Assembly (NCBI RefSeq): GCF_025698545.1
Contig: NC_068569.1
Location: 2,604,001 to 2,668,000 of the forward strand
Length of the DNA stretch: 64,000 nt
DNA from: Gossypium raimondii
Lineage: Eukaryota; Streptophyta; Magnoliopsida; Malvales; Malvaceae
Direction: 5' to 3'
Shown here: positions 36,566-48,449 of the stretch, piece by piece
Numbering within the stretch: the first letter of the stretch is position 1
Layout of the letters: every line of letters starts with the position of its first letter
The notes under the pieces: generated by a model
Told to the model about the DNA's origin: nothing
Databases searched by the model: none
The model's input: only the letters and a program-made list of their open reading frames with translations
Translations under genes and position numbers: made by a program

Positions 36566-37174
36566 CCACGTAATGTGTTGCCGCTGCACACGCGCTCTTC
36601 ACCTTCTTTGTTCAACAAAACAAATAACCCCAATCGTCTCCCATTGTCCAAATTCGCTGTTCTTTCAGTTCCAATTCCACCACAAAGTTTGGTAAAGCCG
36701 CAATAGTTGCTCTCAGGTCAATCAGTGTTAGTCGACTAGCCCATCTCCTTTATTTTTCTCTCAAGCTGTATATCTGTTTATTATTTCCCGCTTTCTATTT
36801 GCTCTTTAGAGCTTTCTCTTTGATTAAATGGATAAAGGGGACTCGTAAGGATTTTATTTTGCTTGTATCCGTTGGGATTTTTTATTATTACTCTCTGCTT
36901 ATTACGCATTTACAAATAATGGTTTTGAGCTTCGTTGATTCATTTTTGTTTTATTGGATTGATTGATGTTATATTATGTTATGGTATAGGTAGTTCTCTC
37001 AAAGGGTGCTTATCACTTATTCATTTGATAGGCTGATGTTAATATTGGTTTTAGATTCTAACAATTTTGAAAGGGTTTGGTTGGATTTTGGAGTTGTTGA
37101 AATTGTGCTTGATTTTAAGTTTTGAGCTATATCTATTATGGCAACTTTTATCACAATATGATGTCAAATTTGCA
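36566..37174 (+). other. Probable 5' leader exon and leader intron of UP3
   Basis: GC-richer leader-like sequence runs from about 36566 to 36717, ending CTCTCAG|GTCAATC. A T-rich tract follows to an ATTTGCAG acceptor near 37174, about 57 bp before the coding start. A first exon plus a ~460-bp 5' UTR intron is the simplest reading. The short frames in this stretch are not treated as genes. Confidence 0.4.
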
Positions 37175-37231
37175 GGTGGGTTTGATTTTTTATTAATCTT
37201 ACTCCAGCTATTAGTCTGCTAGTTGATTTTG

Positions 37232-37999
37232 ATGCTGTGTTTGAAAGCTCGCCCTCTCTTTTCCTCACCATTTCCCCTCAGTTTTTCTTCTTTCAATCAC
37301 CTGAAAAAATCCTTCACTTTATCCACCAGAACCTCTAAATCCTCGACTGTCATGTCCATCATTGAGCATGTGGTTCTTTTCAAGGTCAAAGGTGACACAG
37401 AACAGGAAAAGGTCAACGCGATGCTTAATAACCTCAATGGTTTGGTCTCTCTGGATCCTGTCCTGCACCTTACTGCTGGTCCCGTCCGTCGTATCAAATC
37501 TCCTATCTTGAATTTCACCCACATGCTCCATAGCCGGTACAAGTCTAAAGAAGATTTGAACACATATTCCGCACATCCCGAACACCAGCGTGTTGTCAAG
37601 GAAAACGTCATCCCCATCTGTGATGATATAATGGCTGTTGATTGGGTTGCCGATAATGATCCCACCCCGCTGTCCCCGCCCCCTGGTTCTGCCTTCAAAG
37701 TAACCTTCTTGAAACTCAAAGAGAGTGTTAGCAATGAAGTGCAAGGTGGGATTCTAGGGGAAATTAAAGAGGTGAAGGAGGGGATCTCTGGTATTCAACA
37801 GATGACTTGCGGAGAGAATTTCTCACCTGCAAGAGCAAAGGGCTTTTCACTTGCCTCGGTCGCTGTTTTTGGTGGAGTTGGAGAAATGGAGGCAGCAGTG
37901 GGAAATGAAGAGTATGTGAACCTACAGAAGCAAAAGGTTAGGGACAATGTGGATGGTGTCATTGTTGTTGATTATGTGGTGCCAGCTTCTTCACCATAG
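37232..37999 (+). CDS. UP3: UP3-like stress-responsive dimeric A/B-barrel protein
   Basis: The family is the Dabb (stress-responsive A/B barrel) group; the Arabidopsis member UP3 has two tandem barrel domains and no settled enzyme role. This is a single coding exon of 255 residues. Residues 1 to about 40 (MLCLKARPLFSSPFPLSFSS) are Ser/basic-rich and look like an organelle transit peptide. Dabb domain 1 starts at MSIIEHVVLFKVKGD and includes LTAGPVRR, FTHMLHSRYKSKEDLNTYSA and DDIMAVDWVAD. Dabb domain 2 starts at AFKVTFLKLKE and includes GENFSPARAKGFSLASVAVF and VIVVDYVVP. ATG at 37232 is chosen because it gives the transit-like start; a second ATG before SIIEHVVLF could give a cytosolic form. 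Confidence 0.88.
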   Translation: MLCLKARPLFSSPFPLSFSSFNHLKKSFTLSTRTSKSSTVMSIIEHVVLFKVKGDTEQEKVNAMLNNLNGLVSLDPVLHLTAGPVRRIKSPILNFTHMLHSRYKSKEDLNTYSAHPEHQRVVKENVIPICDDIMAVDWVADNDPTPLSPPPGSAFKVTFLKLKESVSNEVQGGILGEIKEVKEGISGIQQMTCGENFSPARAKGFSLASVAVFGGVGEMEAAVGNEEYVNLQKQKVRDNVDGVIVVDYVVPASSP

Positions 38000-38479
38000 A
38001 TTGTTAACTAAAAGAAAGATCTTGGTTCTTGAATGATGGAAGCTTTGGATCAATATTTAAACATTGAATAATACTTGTGAGACAGATTGAACTTGGAAGC
38101 AAGGTTTAGCTTTGTGTATCTTGAATGCACATCTTTTATTTTGAACCTTTGGTTTTAGATTATAGCATGCAAATATTAGTTTTTCCCCCTTGTTTTGGAT
38201 AAACTGCGAATAATAAATATGATATCTGAAAAACTAAATCAAAATATTATTTGAATTCATGATTCTTGAATCTGCAAAAAGTGAGTTGAAGCTGTCTGAA
38301 ATCTAATTTCGTATAATTGCCTCTCTATTTTTAGGTGAACTTTTTAATTATAAAATCCAAGAATATTTCCTGTTCACAATCTCTACCCTGAAAAAAATTG
38401 CATCCCTATTTACCGAGAAAAGCTGCATTTTTCGGGTTAAGCTCTCATCCACTATGTTTTTATTGGTGAAAGTATCTGT

Positions 38480-38830
38480 CAAATCCATTATAGGATTAAA
38501 TCAGTCCATTTAATATGTTATTAATCTCTCTACTATTATGTATCAATTTAATTTCTATATTATTAAAAGAAATCAAATAAAGTTAAATAGTAATAAAGTT
38601 AATATTTACAGATAAAAATGACGTGAAAATTATTTTTTTATTTGTTCTTTCGCGCCAAATAAAAAGTTCATTTGTAGAATCATAAAAAGCTTTCAAATTA
38701 TTATTTATGTTTACAGTAAATGTCAGTTTTAAATATTAAAGTAACTTTGTTAATGGATTTATTTATTTATTAATAGTATAGAAACTAAATTAATCCATTT
38801 AACAATAGAGGTGTTAATTTGATTCGATAC
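38480..38830. repeat. Weak foldback element
   Basis: A left arm with CAATTTAATTTCTATATTAT and a right arm whose complement reads TTAATTTAGTTTCTATACTA surround an AT-rich centre. The arms are diverged and the ends not sharply defined. It is probably an old non-autonomous DNA element between UP3 and the MITE at 38957. Confidence 0.4.
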
Positions 38831-38956
38831 CTATGATAGATGAACTTAGTAAGTACATTCAATTATGTTTATTTGTTAGTATCTAATATAAATTTAAGGA
38901 ATAATATTTGGTACACTGCTCGTGAAGTTTTTAAACTCCATAAGTAAGATAAGAGG

Positions 38957-39188
38957 TAGAGGCGAAGCCAAAAATTTTGTTTTAGGGGGTCGAGATTAAA
39001 TTATAACTTTTATGATAGTAAAAATAAAATTTTTAAAAGATTAAATCAAAATTTTATCATTTTTAGGGGGCCAAAATATAATTTTACCTTTACTAATTTA
39101 AAATTTTAAAATTTTAAAAGGCCAAAATAAAATTTTTTCATTTTAGGGTGGGCCGGGACCCCTGTCAGCTCTCCTAATTTTGCCCTTG
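38957..39188 (-). mobile_element. hAT-type MITE, copy 2 (232 bp)
   Basis: The reverse complement begins CAAGGGCAAAATTAGG and carries GACAGGGGTCCCGGCCCACC, like copy 4, and ends in TGGCTTCGCCTCTA. Flanking 8-mers ATAAGAGG and GTAAGGGG match at six of eight positions. It is about 30 bp shorter than the other copies. Confidence 0.6.
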
Positions 39189-39739
39189 GTAAGGGGTTGA
39201 TAGTAGAAAAAAATGCATAATAATTTTTTAAAAGTGCTTTAGAATAGAAAAAAAAGTATAAATTAAATTATCATTCATAGTTATAAGTTGAAGTGGGTCT
39301 TACAGATATGAGAGAGCAATTAAAATGTTTTGCCTCTTGGACTATGCTTTGGAAGTTAGGACCCAATACAAGTTCAAATTAAAGTCTATCGAACGAGCCG
39401 TATCATCTTGGGCTATGGCCTATTGCTTGCTGCAATGCTGCTTGCTATGGCCTACACAACTTGGTCTCCACGCATCTAGCTTTGGAGCGTATTGTCGTTA
39501 TCCAAAAGAGTTTTAAAAAAGCAAGCAAGCAAACAATATAAAAGTAATTGAACCTTTGACACTTGTGCTTTCTTTTTCTTCTACAAGAAATGAACTTTGA
39601 AGTCAAATAATCAATCAGATAATGCAACACATAAGCTGTATGTATATATATAGCTGAAGTTTGGAGCATTTTAAAATAAATCATACAAGATTTCAACAAG
39701 TGTCTCATCAGATACTGAAATTCACTAAAAACATAGTAT

Positions 39740-41660
39740 ATGGATTGCTTTGTTTCAGTAACCACTTCATTGGTCTTCTTCATCCTCCTTTATGGGGTTG
39801 CAAGAGTTTCCTATTCCATTTGGTTGGAACCCAAAAGCCAGGAAAGGCTATTAAAGCGGCAAGGTATCAGTGGCAGAGCTTACAAACTACTGGTTGGGGA
39901 CATGAAACAGTTCATAAAGCAGATAACTGAAGCTTGGTCTAAGCCTATTAATCTATGTCACCACATTGTTCCACGTGTTGACCCTTTCACACTTGATAAT
40001 GTCCAGAAATATGGTAGGCTATAAAGCTATTTCATCTTATTCTTTTGTTATGATACAAGGTTTCCAAACATTTTGTTGTTCTTTTCCCTATTTTGAGTCC
40101 AGGGAAGATATCATATTGTTGGACTGGAACAAGACCAAGGCTGATTATACAGGATCCAGAAATGATGGAGGAGGTGTTAGCCAATAAGCAAGGTCACTTC
40201 CAAAAGCCACCGCTGAATCCACAAATTCTCATTCTATCTAGAGGAATCTCAACTCTTGAGGGAGAGCAGTGGTCTAAACGCAGAAAGATGATCAACCCTG
40301 CCTTTCATCTCGAGAAACTCAAGGTTCCATCAATTACTTCAATATTCTTTTTGTTTGTTAAAAGGATCAAACAGGTTCCACTTATTCAGTTGGGGTTGTC
40401 ATTGTTTCTTGAATTGTTCTTTCAGGGGATGGTTCCAATATTCTCAGTCAGTTGTGGACAGATGATTGAGCAGTGGAAGGAAAGGGCTAGTTTGCAATCA
40501 AGTTGTGAGATTGATGTATGGCCTGAACTTCAAAAGCTTACTGCTGATGCTATTTCCAGGACAGCATTTGGAAGCAGCTATGAAGAAGGGAAGAAAATCT
40601 TTCAACTTCAAAAAGAGCTAATTTCATTGACTCTTGAAGCAATGCAATCAATCTACATTCCTGGCTTCAGGTGCATATTTCCCTTAACCCGATTCGACAT
40701 GAAAGAAAAACACTCTTTCCTATCTTCGTACGTTGTTGGTTTGTTCTAATCTTGTTACTATGTACAGATTTATTCCTACAAAAAAGAATCAGAGGAGAAA
40801 GAAATTGAACAAAGAAATCACATCAATGCTAAGAAATGTTATCCAAAGGAAAGAGCACGCAATGAAGACGGGACAAGCGAGGGCCAATGACTTGCTAGGC
40901 ATGCTCTTGCAGCATAATAATCAGTTTGCTGTTCTAGAAAACACAAATGGAGCAGAAGGAAAGATGACAATTGAAGATGTAATAGAGGAATGCAAGCAGT
41001 TCTACCTTGCTGGCCAAGAAACGGCTGCGAGCTTGCTAACATGGACGATAATAGTCTTAGCTATGCACCCAGAGTGGCAAGAAAAGGCTAGAGAGGAAGT
41101 CTTACAGGTTTGCGGCAAGGAGCTCGAATTTGAAGCTATAAACCACCTAAAGATTGTAAGCAACGATATGAACTGCAAATCTCTAGTTTTTTTTTCTTTA
41201 TATCAAATATTAAATGATGTAGAATTTCTTGCAGGTAACGATGATACTTTATGAAGTGTTGAGATTGTATCCACCTGTAATAGCTATATATCAACATACT
41301 AACAAAGAAGCCCAGATTAAAGAAATCTCTGTTCCAGCTGGAGTTGATCTAACGCTGCCCATCCTGCTCGTAAATCATGATCCTGGACTTTGGGGCGAAG
41401 ATGCTGAAGAATTCAAGCCGGAGAGATTTTCCCAAGGAGTTTCAAAGGCATCGAAAGATCAACTGGCGTTTTTCGCATTCAGTTGGGGCCCGAGGACCTG
41501 TATTGGGAAAAATTTTGCTATGATTGAAGCTAAGGTCGCTTTGGCTATGATTCTACAGCACTTCTCATTCAAGCTATCACCTTCTTACTCTCATGCTCCA
41601 TACACTGTTATGACTCTTCAACCACAGCATGGAGCACAAATAATCTTGCACCAAATCTAG
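39740..41660 (+). CDS. Cytochrome P450, CYP72 clan
   Basis: P450s are ER-anchored haem monooxygenases; CYP72-clan members oxidise triterpenoids, gibberellins, brassinosteroids, fatty acids and other substrates. Five exons, 39740-40013, 40103-40323, 40426-40670, 40768-41155 and 41235-41660, give 517 residues. An N-terminal membrane helix (SVTTSLVFFILLYGVARVSY) is followed by the clan block EGEQWSKRRKMINPAFHLEK. The I-helix is AGQETA at 328-333, ExxR is Glu383/Arg386 in YEVLRLYPP, and PERF lies near 440. The haem loop FSWGPRTCIG has its cysteine ligand at residue 465. The C-terminus LSPSYSHAPYTVMTLQPQHG is clan-typical. All catalytic motifs are intact. The subfamily (CYP721, CYP749 or CYP72A) cannot be settled by eye, so no substrate is claimed. 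No biosynthetic neighbours are present. Confidence 0.9.
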
Positions 41661-41829
41661 ATGGCAAGCTGAGGTTCCTAATCATATGGCCTATGGTGGA
41701 TTTCCATTTCGAACAAGAGAAAGAATTACATTGATTGTGTTGCATTTTCTGTATTGAGTGCTAAATAGACATTTTATTTTCTAAATTTCTTGTGTAAACC
41801 ACTAATCAAATGTGAAGAAGCAGAAGCCA

Positions 41830-43787
41830 TCAAAGATCAGTCAAATAATTGAAAACAGAATAAACATCTGGGGTTAAAATAGCTCGCTTGTCAATTTCCC
41901 CAACACCACAACAATGCTTCTTTCCAGTATTAACAGCTACAACGTCTTGGGAAAACTCGCTATTGCAACCTGGTGTGACCTGTATCAAATCGACAATAGT
42001 TTATCATTAATTCATCATGTAATCTGAAACATATAACAAGTCAGATAAATCATCGTTAACAGCTAATATTATAAAATGTAAGTTACTCACATCATAAAGG
42101 GAATCCCCCAACTTTAACTTGACAGCACCACTTCTATACACGAGCATTTTACCCATGAAACCTGCAGGTAACTCTTCTATGCCACGTGTCTTCTTTGCAG
42201 AACCTACACTCGCAGCCGGTTTTGAACGGCTATTGGTTTCATTCCCAGATATGTTTCCTGTTTGCTTTGTCATAGGTAATGTTGGTGGTAACTGAATAAA
42301 GAACATAGTTGCTTCTGAATTCTCCTCCTGGTAGCTCAACATCAGCGAGTTTCAGCATGAAGAAACCAGGCACAATATAATATTTGATTCAGTTGTTATG
42401 GTACTAACCATTAGACCAAGCTCTACTGCTGGCTCCACTGAATCTTCTTCGAAAGTTGCATTTGCTAAAGCAAACTCCTCCTCATCAAGAAACTCTACAG
42501 TGTAAATTCAATAAAAAGCTACTCAAATTCAATAAGATATTAACCAGTTAGGTGAAGAACAATGCCTGGTTCGTTCCAAAAATGGGAATCTACTTGCAGT
42601 ACTATAATGGCCTACACCAACAATGGTTTTTCAACTAATCACATACCAGGATTTCCTGAATATGGTCTCCTCATAGGAAGGGTTACAGGATAGTAACTAT
42701 AATAATCCTGCAGATACATCCAAACAAAGAAAACCCAATAAACCCAATATACCTTACATAAACTATCAATGGAAAATTAGAAAACCTGTAAACAGGTAAG
42801 GTCAATTACGGTTTGCATACCCATGGTTCTTTGTATTCTTTCTCCTCTCTCAAACCTGGAGTAGGAACACTACCTATTGAAACATCAACACACTAAGTAT
42901 CAGACTGAAGGGAATCTCAATCACTAACGAGACAACTTTATATAAGGATAGTATGGTGTTAATAGTTTCCATTCTACTATACGGCTTGAACCTTTGGAAG
43001 CTCCAAATGTTTTTATGGAAGTTGACCCCGCTCCAAAACCAAATGCAACTTGTGAAGATGCAACTGCATATCAATAAAAAAAAGTGTTTTAAGAGCTCAC
43101 ATTTGTGTTATAGAATGCATGTAATATTTCAAAATTTCAGTTCTTTTAATAATGGTATTTAAGGTATTGGTTGCATCAGATTTTGCTTTTTTTCCTCTTA
43201 AATGCATTGGTGCCATCACTCATATCAATATAGTTTAGTTGAATTGATAAAGAATTAACCTTTCTTTTCAACTTTAGGCTTTGTCTTTGCAGAAATTTGC
43301 TGGGAGAAAAAGAAAGAAAAAGATCAGATAAGAAATAACATAACAAGGAAATCAATGGCAGATAAACATGAAGAAAAATGGAAATAAAAAAAGAAGAGAA
43401 AATTAAAGAAAGGAAAAGTAAGTACATTTAAACGCTGCAGCAAATCCCTGGCCTGAACAGCATCAGTGTCTTCGACCACTTCACTGAAACCCACACAAAA
43501 AACAACCAAAACTAAAGTGGACATAAGCAGATTAAAAAAAGTAAGTTTGAAAATGAAGAAAAAGGCGCCTTGCATTGCAATCCATGTACGGGATGATATA
43601 TACGTTTTAACCTCGAGCTTTGGTGCTCGGCGAGTAGGAGCTTTGGGTGCAAATCTAACCTGCAAAACAGAATAATATCCAAAAAAAATTAAGAAAAATT
43701 ATCGACTGTTGAAGTTCAACCATAGATGATAGTGATGGAACAAACCTTCCTGGTGGGAGCATTGGTTTTGTTAGTTTGTTGTTCCAT
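41830..43787 (-). CDS. RPC4: RNA polymerase III subunit RPC4 (POLR3D/Rpc53 family)
   Basis: RPC4 pairs with RPC5 (Rpc37) on RNA polymerase III, which makes tRNAs and 5S rRNA, and acts in initiation, termination and reinitiation. Ten exons, first to last: 43787-43746, 43659-43604, 43483-43426, 43299-43260, 43063-42983, 42873-42821, 42707-42647, 42494-42409, 42327-42091 and 41979-41830, giving 287 residues. The basic N-terminus (APTRKVRFAPKAPTRRAPKL) is family-typical. The conserved C-terminal region contains EYKEPWDYYSYYPVTLPMRR, GNPEFLDEEEF, ELPAGFMGKMLVYRSGAVKL and KKHCCGVGEIDKRAILTPDV. Introns are short and every junction keeps frame. Nothing is missing relative to plant RPC4 proteins. Confidence 0.9.
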
Positions 43788-43799
43788 TGAAGATGATCA

Positions 43800-46190
43800 A
43801 ATTCAAAAGGTCTTCAAACAAGAAAAAAAATATACTTTGTGTGATGTTTTATGAATTGAATTGATATGAATATGGAGATGCGATTTGGTAGGGAAGAAAA
43901 ACGGGCCAACTAGAATAGTTGTATCCAACGTGGAACAAGTACACTACATATATAACTGAAATCTTAAGAACCAAAAAATTAGGTCACTCGTATACTCCGT
44001 ACCGTTCTGTTCCATGTGTAAGCCAGTATAACAGTGATTATCCTTTTTTTAGATAAAATTTTGCAAATTTAGCTCAATTTGCTTCAAAAATCATTTAAGA
44101 TTTTAAAAAATTATATCAATTACTCCCTTGCGTGTTTTTCTCATATTTAATTAATAGATTTTTAATGGATATCTTATCTTAATTCAAGATTTGATATGAA
44201 GCATTATGGTATATGGAATTAATTCACATTTAATTAAATTTTTTTATTTCTCAATAATTAATAGTCAGACATTTAAAAAACAAAAACAAAATTAGTATAA
44301 TTGTTTTCCAAAGCCTCGCAGTTGTTAGTATATTTGAGAGAACCAAGGAAGACAAAAGTTTAACAAACCAATGTAATGTCATTCAACCCATATCAAGGAT
44401 CCAGATATTTTACAGAGTCAGTCATTCAATTTACAAGTGAAACGACAACGTTTCAAGAGTATTTCCATTTTAAAATATGGTAACTGACAAAAACCAAAAG
44501 GAACCATGAAAGAGTCTGAGGCAGATAGTCAGAGAGTAAGATGGGTGTGTGTGGGTGTGTACGTGCGTATAAATATGAGGAGGATTAAAACATAAAAGGT
44601 ATAGCCTTCAGTTGAAAACTGACCACTGATGAAGTGATGTTAATGGGGTATAAGCCTTTATATGTAACCAAAGCAAAGCACCACCCCCACTTATCTGACT
44701 CACCCACCCACCAGAACCTTCAGACCATTTTGCAGACTTACTCTTCTTTTTTGCCTTAAGCTTAATCCCTGACCCGACCTCACCTGCTCCTCTTTGCTCT
44801 TTTTGCTTTTTTTTTTTTTAACTCATTGACCAACCAGTTTTTTGTAACCCCATCGTGACTCATTACCAAATTCCTTTTATGACAATATTATTAGCTTTCA
44901 ACCCAAGATTTTTTTTTTGTTAGTACTGAGAAATGAGAAAACAGAAGGTTATATAATTTGTGAGTGAAAAATACCCATGTCTCCTCTAATGAAACATATA
45001 GTTTATGGACCAATCTAAGTCGCTTCAGTCTGCTTTTTTGTTAACAATGGTGAACCTTTTGTGTTCTTTAAGTTACTTTTGTTTTTTGGGTTTTAAATAC
45101 AAATCAAAAAGTAGATACTGTGGGAAACTTTCGGTGATTATAGGTACATTACATACTGCTGTACTAAAGAAGACTTAGTACTGCAAGTAGTGCAGTGCAG
45201 GGGCAGTACATAAAAGAAAGAGATGGAAACCAAAAAAATAATAATAAATAAAAGGGGTTAGTGGAACACTAAAGATGAAGATGAACATGGTAAAAAAGTG
45301 GCTGGCCAAGCCTGCTTCCCTGAAACCAGATATATGCATGGAATGGAAGATGCTTCTTTTCTATGTTTTAATAGTGGAATGTTTTTTTCTCAAAAGCCTA
45401 TGCAGAGTGTGAGAGGAATCGTTTCAACAGGTGTTTTAAAAACTACAGTTCCTCAACTTAGGTGATAAGAAGAAAAAAAAAGCATAGTCCTTTTAAGGCC
45501 TTGTTCCATTTCTGTGATTATTGTGGACCATACCGGTGATGTTTTTAAAGAGATGATTTATCTTGTTTTAGCCAAAGATAATTTTGATTTTGTTGCATAA
45601 TGAAGAACAAAGGGAAAAGATTCATTTTTGTTTTTGTTAACTGGATCATATGGTTTGGTTTGGCTTGGCAGGGCTTGTGTGTTCAAAGAAAGAGGCATTG
45701 CCAAACGATCCCTACTCAATTAAGATGAACTGAGAAGCGACAAATTAGTAAATCCTGGGAATATAGGGCCAACGGGACCCCAACTATTATTACAATAAGC
45801 AGTGGGTTGGTTGAGTGCGTGCCTGCTTGAAGTTAAAGCCAACATAAAAAAAAAAATTTCCTCACAACACATTGACCTGTTAGCTAGCTACCGGCATATC
45901 ATGTTTGGATGAGTCATTCAGTCTCGAGAATAAATTTGCAGTAGGAAAAGAACATAAAACCAGTAAGAAGTCATTGGATCATTCATTAATAAGGGGAAAA
46001 AAGAAACACAACCCAATTTAACCATATTTAGCAAAAAGAGAACAGAAAACAAAAAACAATAAAACAAAAAACAATAAAACAAAAAGCCAAAGGAGAAGGA
46101 AGAAATAAATGAAAGACTAAACAGTCAGAATTCACAGAAAGAAGTGATCCCCACTACGTACATCTTTGGCCTCTAATGCAGAAACCTACC
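43800..46190. other. Spacer between RPC4 and the GRF gene
   Basis: It includes the RPC4 upstream region (to about 44050) and 3' flank of the GRF gene. No gene is supported. A GTGTGTGTGGGTGTGT tract lies near 44545, and an imperfect AACAAAAAACAATAAA tandem lies at about 46045-46085. Confidence 0.5.
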
Positions 46191-46199
46191 ACTGGACAT

Positions 46200-47630
46200 T
46201 CAACCATCTGCAATTGAAACAATAAGAATAGATTTCAGGCCAAAAGATGAAACGAGTTAAATGCCTTAAATTATAGATGCAAAAAGAAAAAAGAAAAAAA
46301 AGATTACCATTATGAGCTCTTGAATTGAAAATGGGGAAGTCATGTGAAGTGGAAGGGATGGATATAGAGAGTCTGGTTGTTGAAACTGATGAGCTGTTTG
46401 ATGATTTATCATCCAAATCAAGCCATGAATCTCTATGTTTTGGTGGCCATTCATCAAAGAAACGATGGACTGTCTTTTGGGGTTCTCCTTTCTCCAATTC
46501 ATCAGTCATTTCATATTTGATATAGGAATGTTCATCATCATCCTGTTTGTTTTGTTTCGGGTTGTGATCAGTGAGGCTTTGAAGCTGCAAGTAAGAGTAT
46601 TCACTCTGTAATCCAGAACAGTTCCTCTGCTTTGAGGAAGAGGAGCTCATTGTTAGTGGTGCAAGTTGCCATGAATCATCCACAGATGAACCTGAGAAAC
46701 TCCTCATTGTACCGGAAGGTTCAGAGAAAAAAGCATGTTCATCTACTTCTTCTTTCAACCCATAAACATAACTGTTTCTCCTTCATAAAAAACAAAACTC
46801 ATCAGCAAAATAATAATAGAAGTAAAAAAGAAAAACCAAGTACAGTAAAATTTATTTTCAAGGTTGCATTTGTGATGGAACCTGTAATCCATGTTAGTCT
46901 GGGAGTAAGAGCCAGAGCCGAGGAGAGAATGTGTGGTGTTTTCTTGAGGAGACAGTCCAACCCCTGGAGGTCTCGATGCATGGGGATACATAAAGGGGTG
47001 ATTCGCCTGGGAATGATAACCATGGTAGCGAAGTTGGTGCTGCTGTTGGGATTCAGAAGACAAGGACATGGAAGAATGAGAAGAAAAAGAAGAAGGGTGG
47101 TGTGTCTTGGTGATCGATTGGATGTTTTGAGTTGCTGTTGAAGGATTTGCCATTGTTGCATTACTAACTTCCACAGGCTTTCTTGAACGGTTTTTGCCTC
47201 TATGCATGTGTCTTTCACAGTACTTTGAATCTGGGTAGGCTTCTTTAGAGCATCTCCATTTCTTTCCATCAGTTCTTCTACACCTTCCAGGTTCTGGGTC
47301 CACTTTTCTCCCTAATCCCATCTGGAAACAGTTCCATCCAACTGCCAAAAAAACAATAAGAGAGCTTTCATTGTTAAAAATCCAAAATGGAAAACAACAA
47401 ATGCAAAGTTAAAAAAGTAGGTTTAAGTTTGGGGTTTTTTTACTATGTTGAGGCTGGTAAGAGAAAAGCCTTGAAGAAAGTGAGGTATCCAAGCAGCTTC
47501 TCTTGATGGTGAAGAGGAGATCAGGTGGTATAGGGATGCCTGAGACCATGTACTTGAAGATTAGAGCTTGATGTTCAAGCTCTTGATACTGAGATGCAGT
47601 AAAAGGAAACCTGTTTCTTCCACTCATCAT
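46200..47630 (-). CDS. GRF6: Growth-regulating factor transcription factor (GRF5/6 type)
   Basis: GRFs are plant transcription factors that work with GIF co-activators to promote leaf and organ cell proliferation. Four exons, first to last: 47630-47444, 47341-46882, 46780-46308 and 46207-46200, giving 375 residues. The QLQ domain spans about residues 8-43 ([20 protein letters not shown]). The WRC domain follows at about 76-120, with the zinc ligands Cys83, Cys93, Cys104 and His107 (CX9CX10CX2H), nuclear-type basic runs and [10 protein letters not shown] Ser/Gln/His-rich region and a conserved C-terminal FFDEWPP...SWLDLDDKS block complete it. A miR396 site lies at the end of the WRC coding sequence. 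GRF6 is favoured by [20 protein letters not shown] and by EFL3 and PSBX nearby, but this protein is longer than Arabidopsis GRF6 (about 244), so GRF5 remains possible. The 8-base last exon is the least certain part. Confidence 0.9.
47169..47190 (-). promoter_or_regulatory. miR396 target site in the GRF coding sequence
   Basis: The mRNA reads CCGTTCAAGAAAGCCTGTGG then AA, encoding RSRKPVE. It pairs with miR396 along its length apart from the single bulged base next to the miRNA 5' region that is characteristic of GRF targets. miR396 is known to cut GRF transcripts here and limit cell proliferation. Confidence 0.92.
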
Positions 47631-47958
47631 TCAAAAGAGACCCAATGAACAAATTTGTTGAAAATCAAGCTATATAAATAAGAAAAAGAAAAAAGAGAGG
47701 CAGTAGGTTATTCAAGTGAAAGAGAAACAAACATGAAGGAGAAAGATTGAAACAGGTTTGGTTTGTCTGTAAGTGTTTAAGTTTGGTGGGTTGGTTCATT
47801 ACTTGTTATTTAAGAAGCCTTGGTTGCCTGCCTGTTTGAATGCTGATGTAGACTGACTGTGTAATAGAGTAGGTATATTTATTTCAGGGACCATTTCACT
47901 GCAGAATCTTCTGTTCATGGATAAAACTAATGCTTCTGATTATAATGCTGCCACCTCC

Positions 47959-47983
47959 TTTCTCTCTCTCTCTCTCTCTCTCT
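47959..47983. repeat. CT/GA microsatellite upstream of GRF
   Basis: An uninterrupted CT run of about 25 bp, GA-rich on the GRF coding strand, lies about 330 bp before the GRF start codon, in its promoter or leader. GA repeats are known binding sites for BASIC PENTACYSTEINE factors; that role is inferred here. Confidence 0.75.
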
Positions 47984-48424
47984 TCACTCTGACACCTGAC
48001 TTCTGAGGGAAGAGAACTGAGAAGAGAGCAGTGGCTCATATTATGACTGAACCTCTCTGGTCCTGCAGCTATGCTGCCCCTCAGTGGCAGCTCTTGTCTT
48101 TCTGACACCACTTCTGAAACCCATAAACTAAAGGTTAGTGGGACTTAAAAGACTGTAAAAAACAAAAGAGATAATAATTACTATTATTATTTTAACCTAC
48201 ATCAGTTGGTGTTGGTGTCTGAACCCAAACGCCTGCCTCCCTGCCCTTCTTCAGAATCTTGTACGGTTTTTGAGCTTTTACTGCTACTAAACTCTTTTAC
48301 TTTTTCCCCTGTTCCTTTACCCTCCGTATCCTCCACTTACTATACCATCTTTTTCCACCTTTGGGATATAGGGAATGTGCTTGCTTAACCAGCTAGCTCA
48401 TCTACCTTTTGTTTTTCTCAATGC

Positions 48425-48449
48425 TATATATATATATATATATATATAT
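48425..48449. repeat. TA dinucleotide microsatellite
   Basis: About twelve uninterrupted TA units. No gene or element boundary is associated with it. Confidence 0.85.

Noticed and set aside
36464-36706. An 80-codon frame before UP3
   Set aside because: It overlaps the GC-richer leader of UP3, has no family pattern, and two frames are equally open.
37297-37744. Minus-strand frames of about 140 codons under UP3
   Set aside because: They are antisense shadows of the strongly conserved Dabb coding sequence.
39325-39516. A 63-codon frame upstream of the P450
   Set aside because: It has no start context, no similarity to P450 N-termini, and the P450 has its own well-placed start at 39740.
46325-47141. 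Plus-strand frames across the GRF gene
   Set aside because: They are antisense to confirmed GRF exons and have unnatural composition.
39740-47630. A biosynthetic gene cluster around the P450
   Set aside because: Neighbours are RPC4, UP3 and a GRF; no terpene synthase, transferase or second P450 is present.
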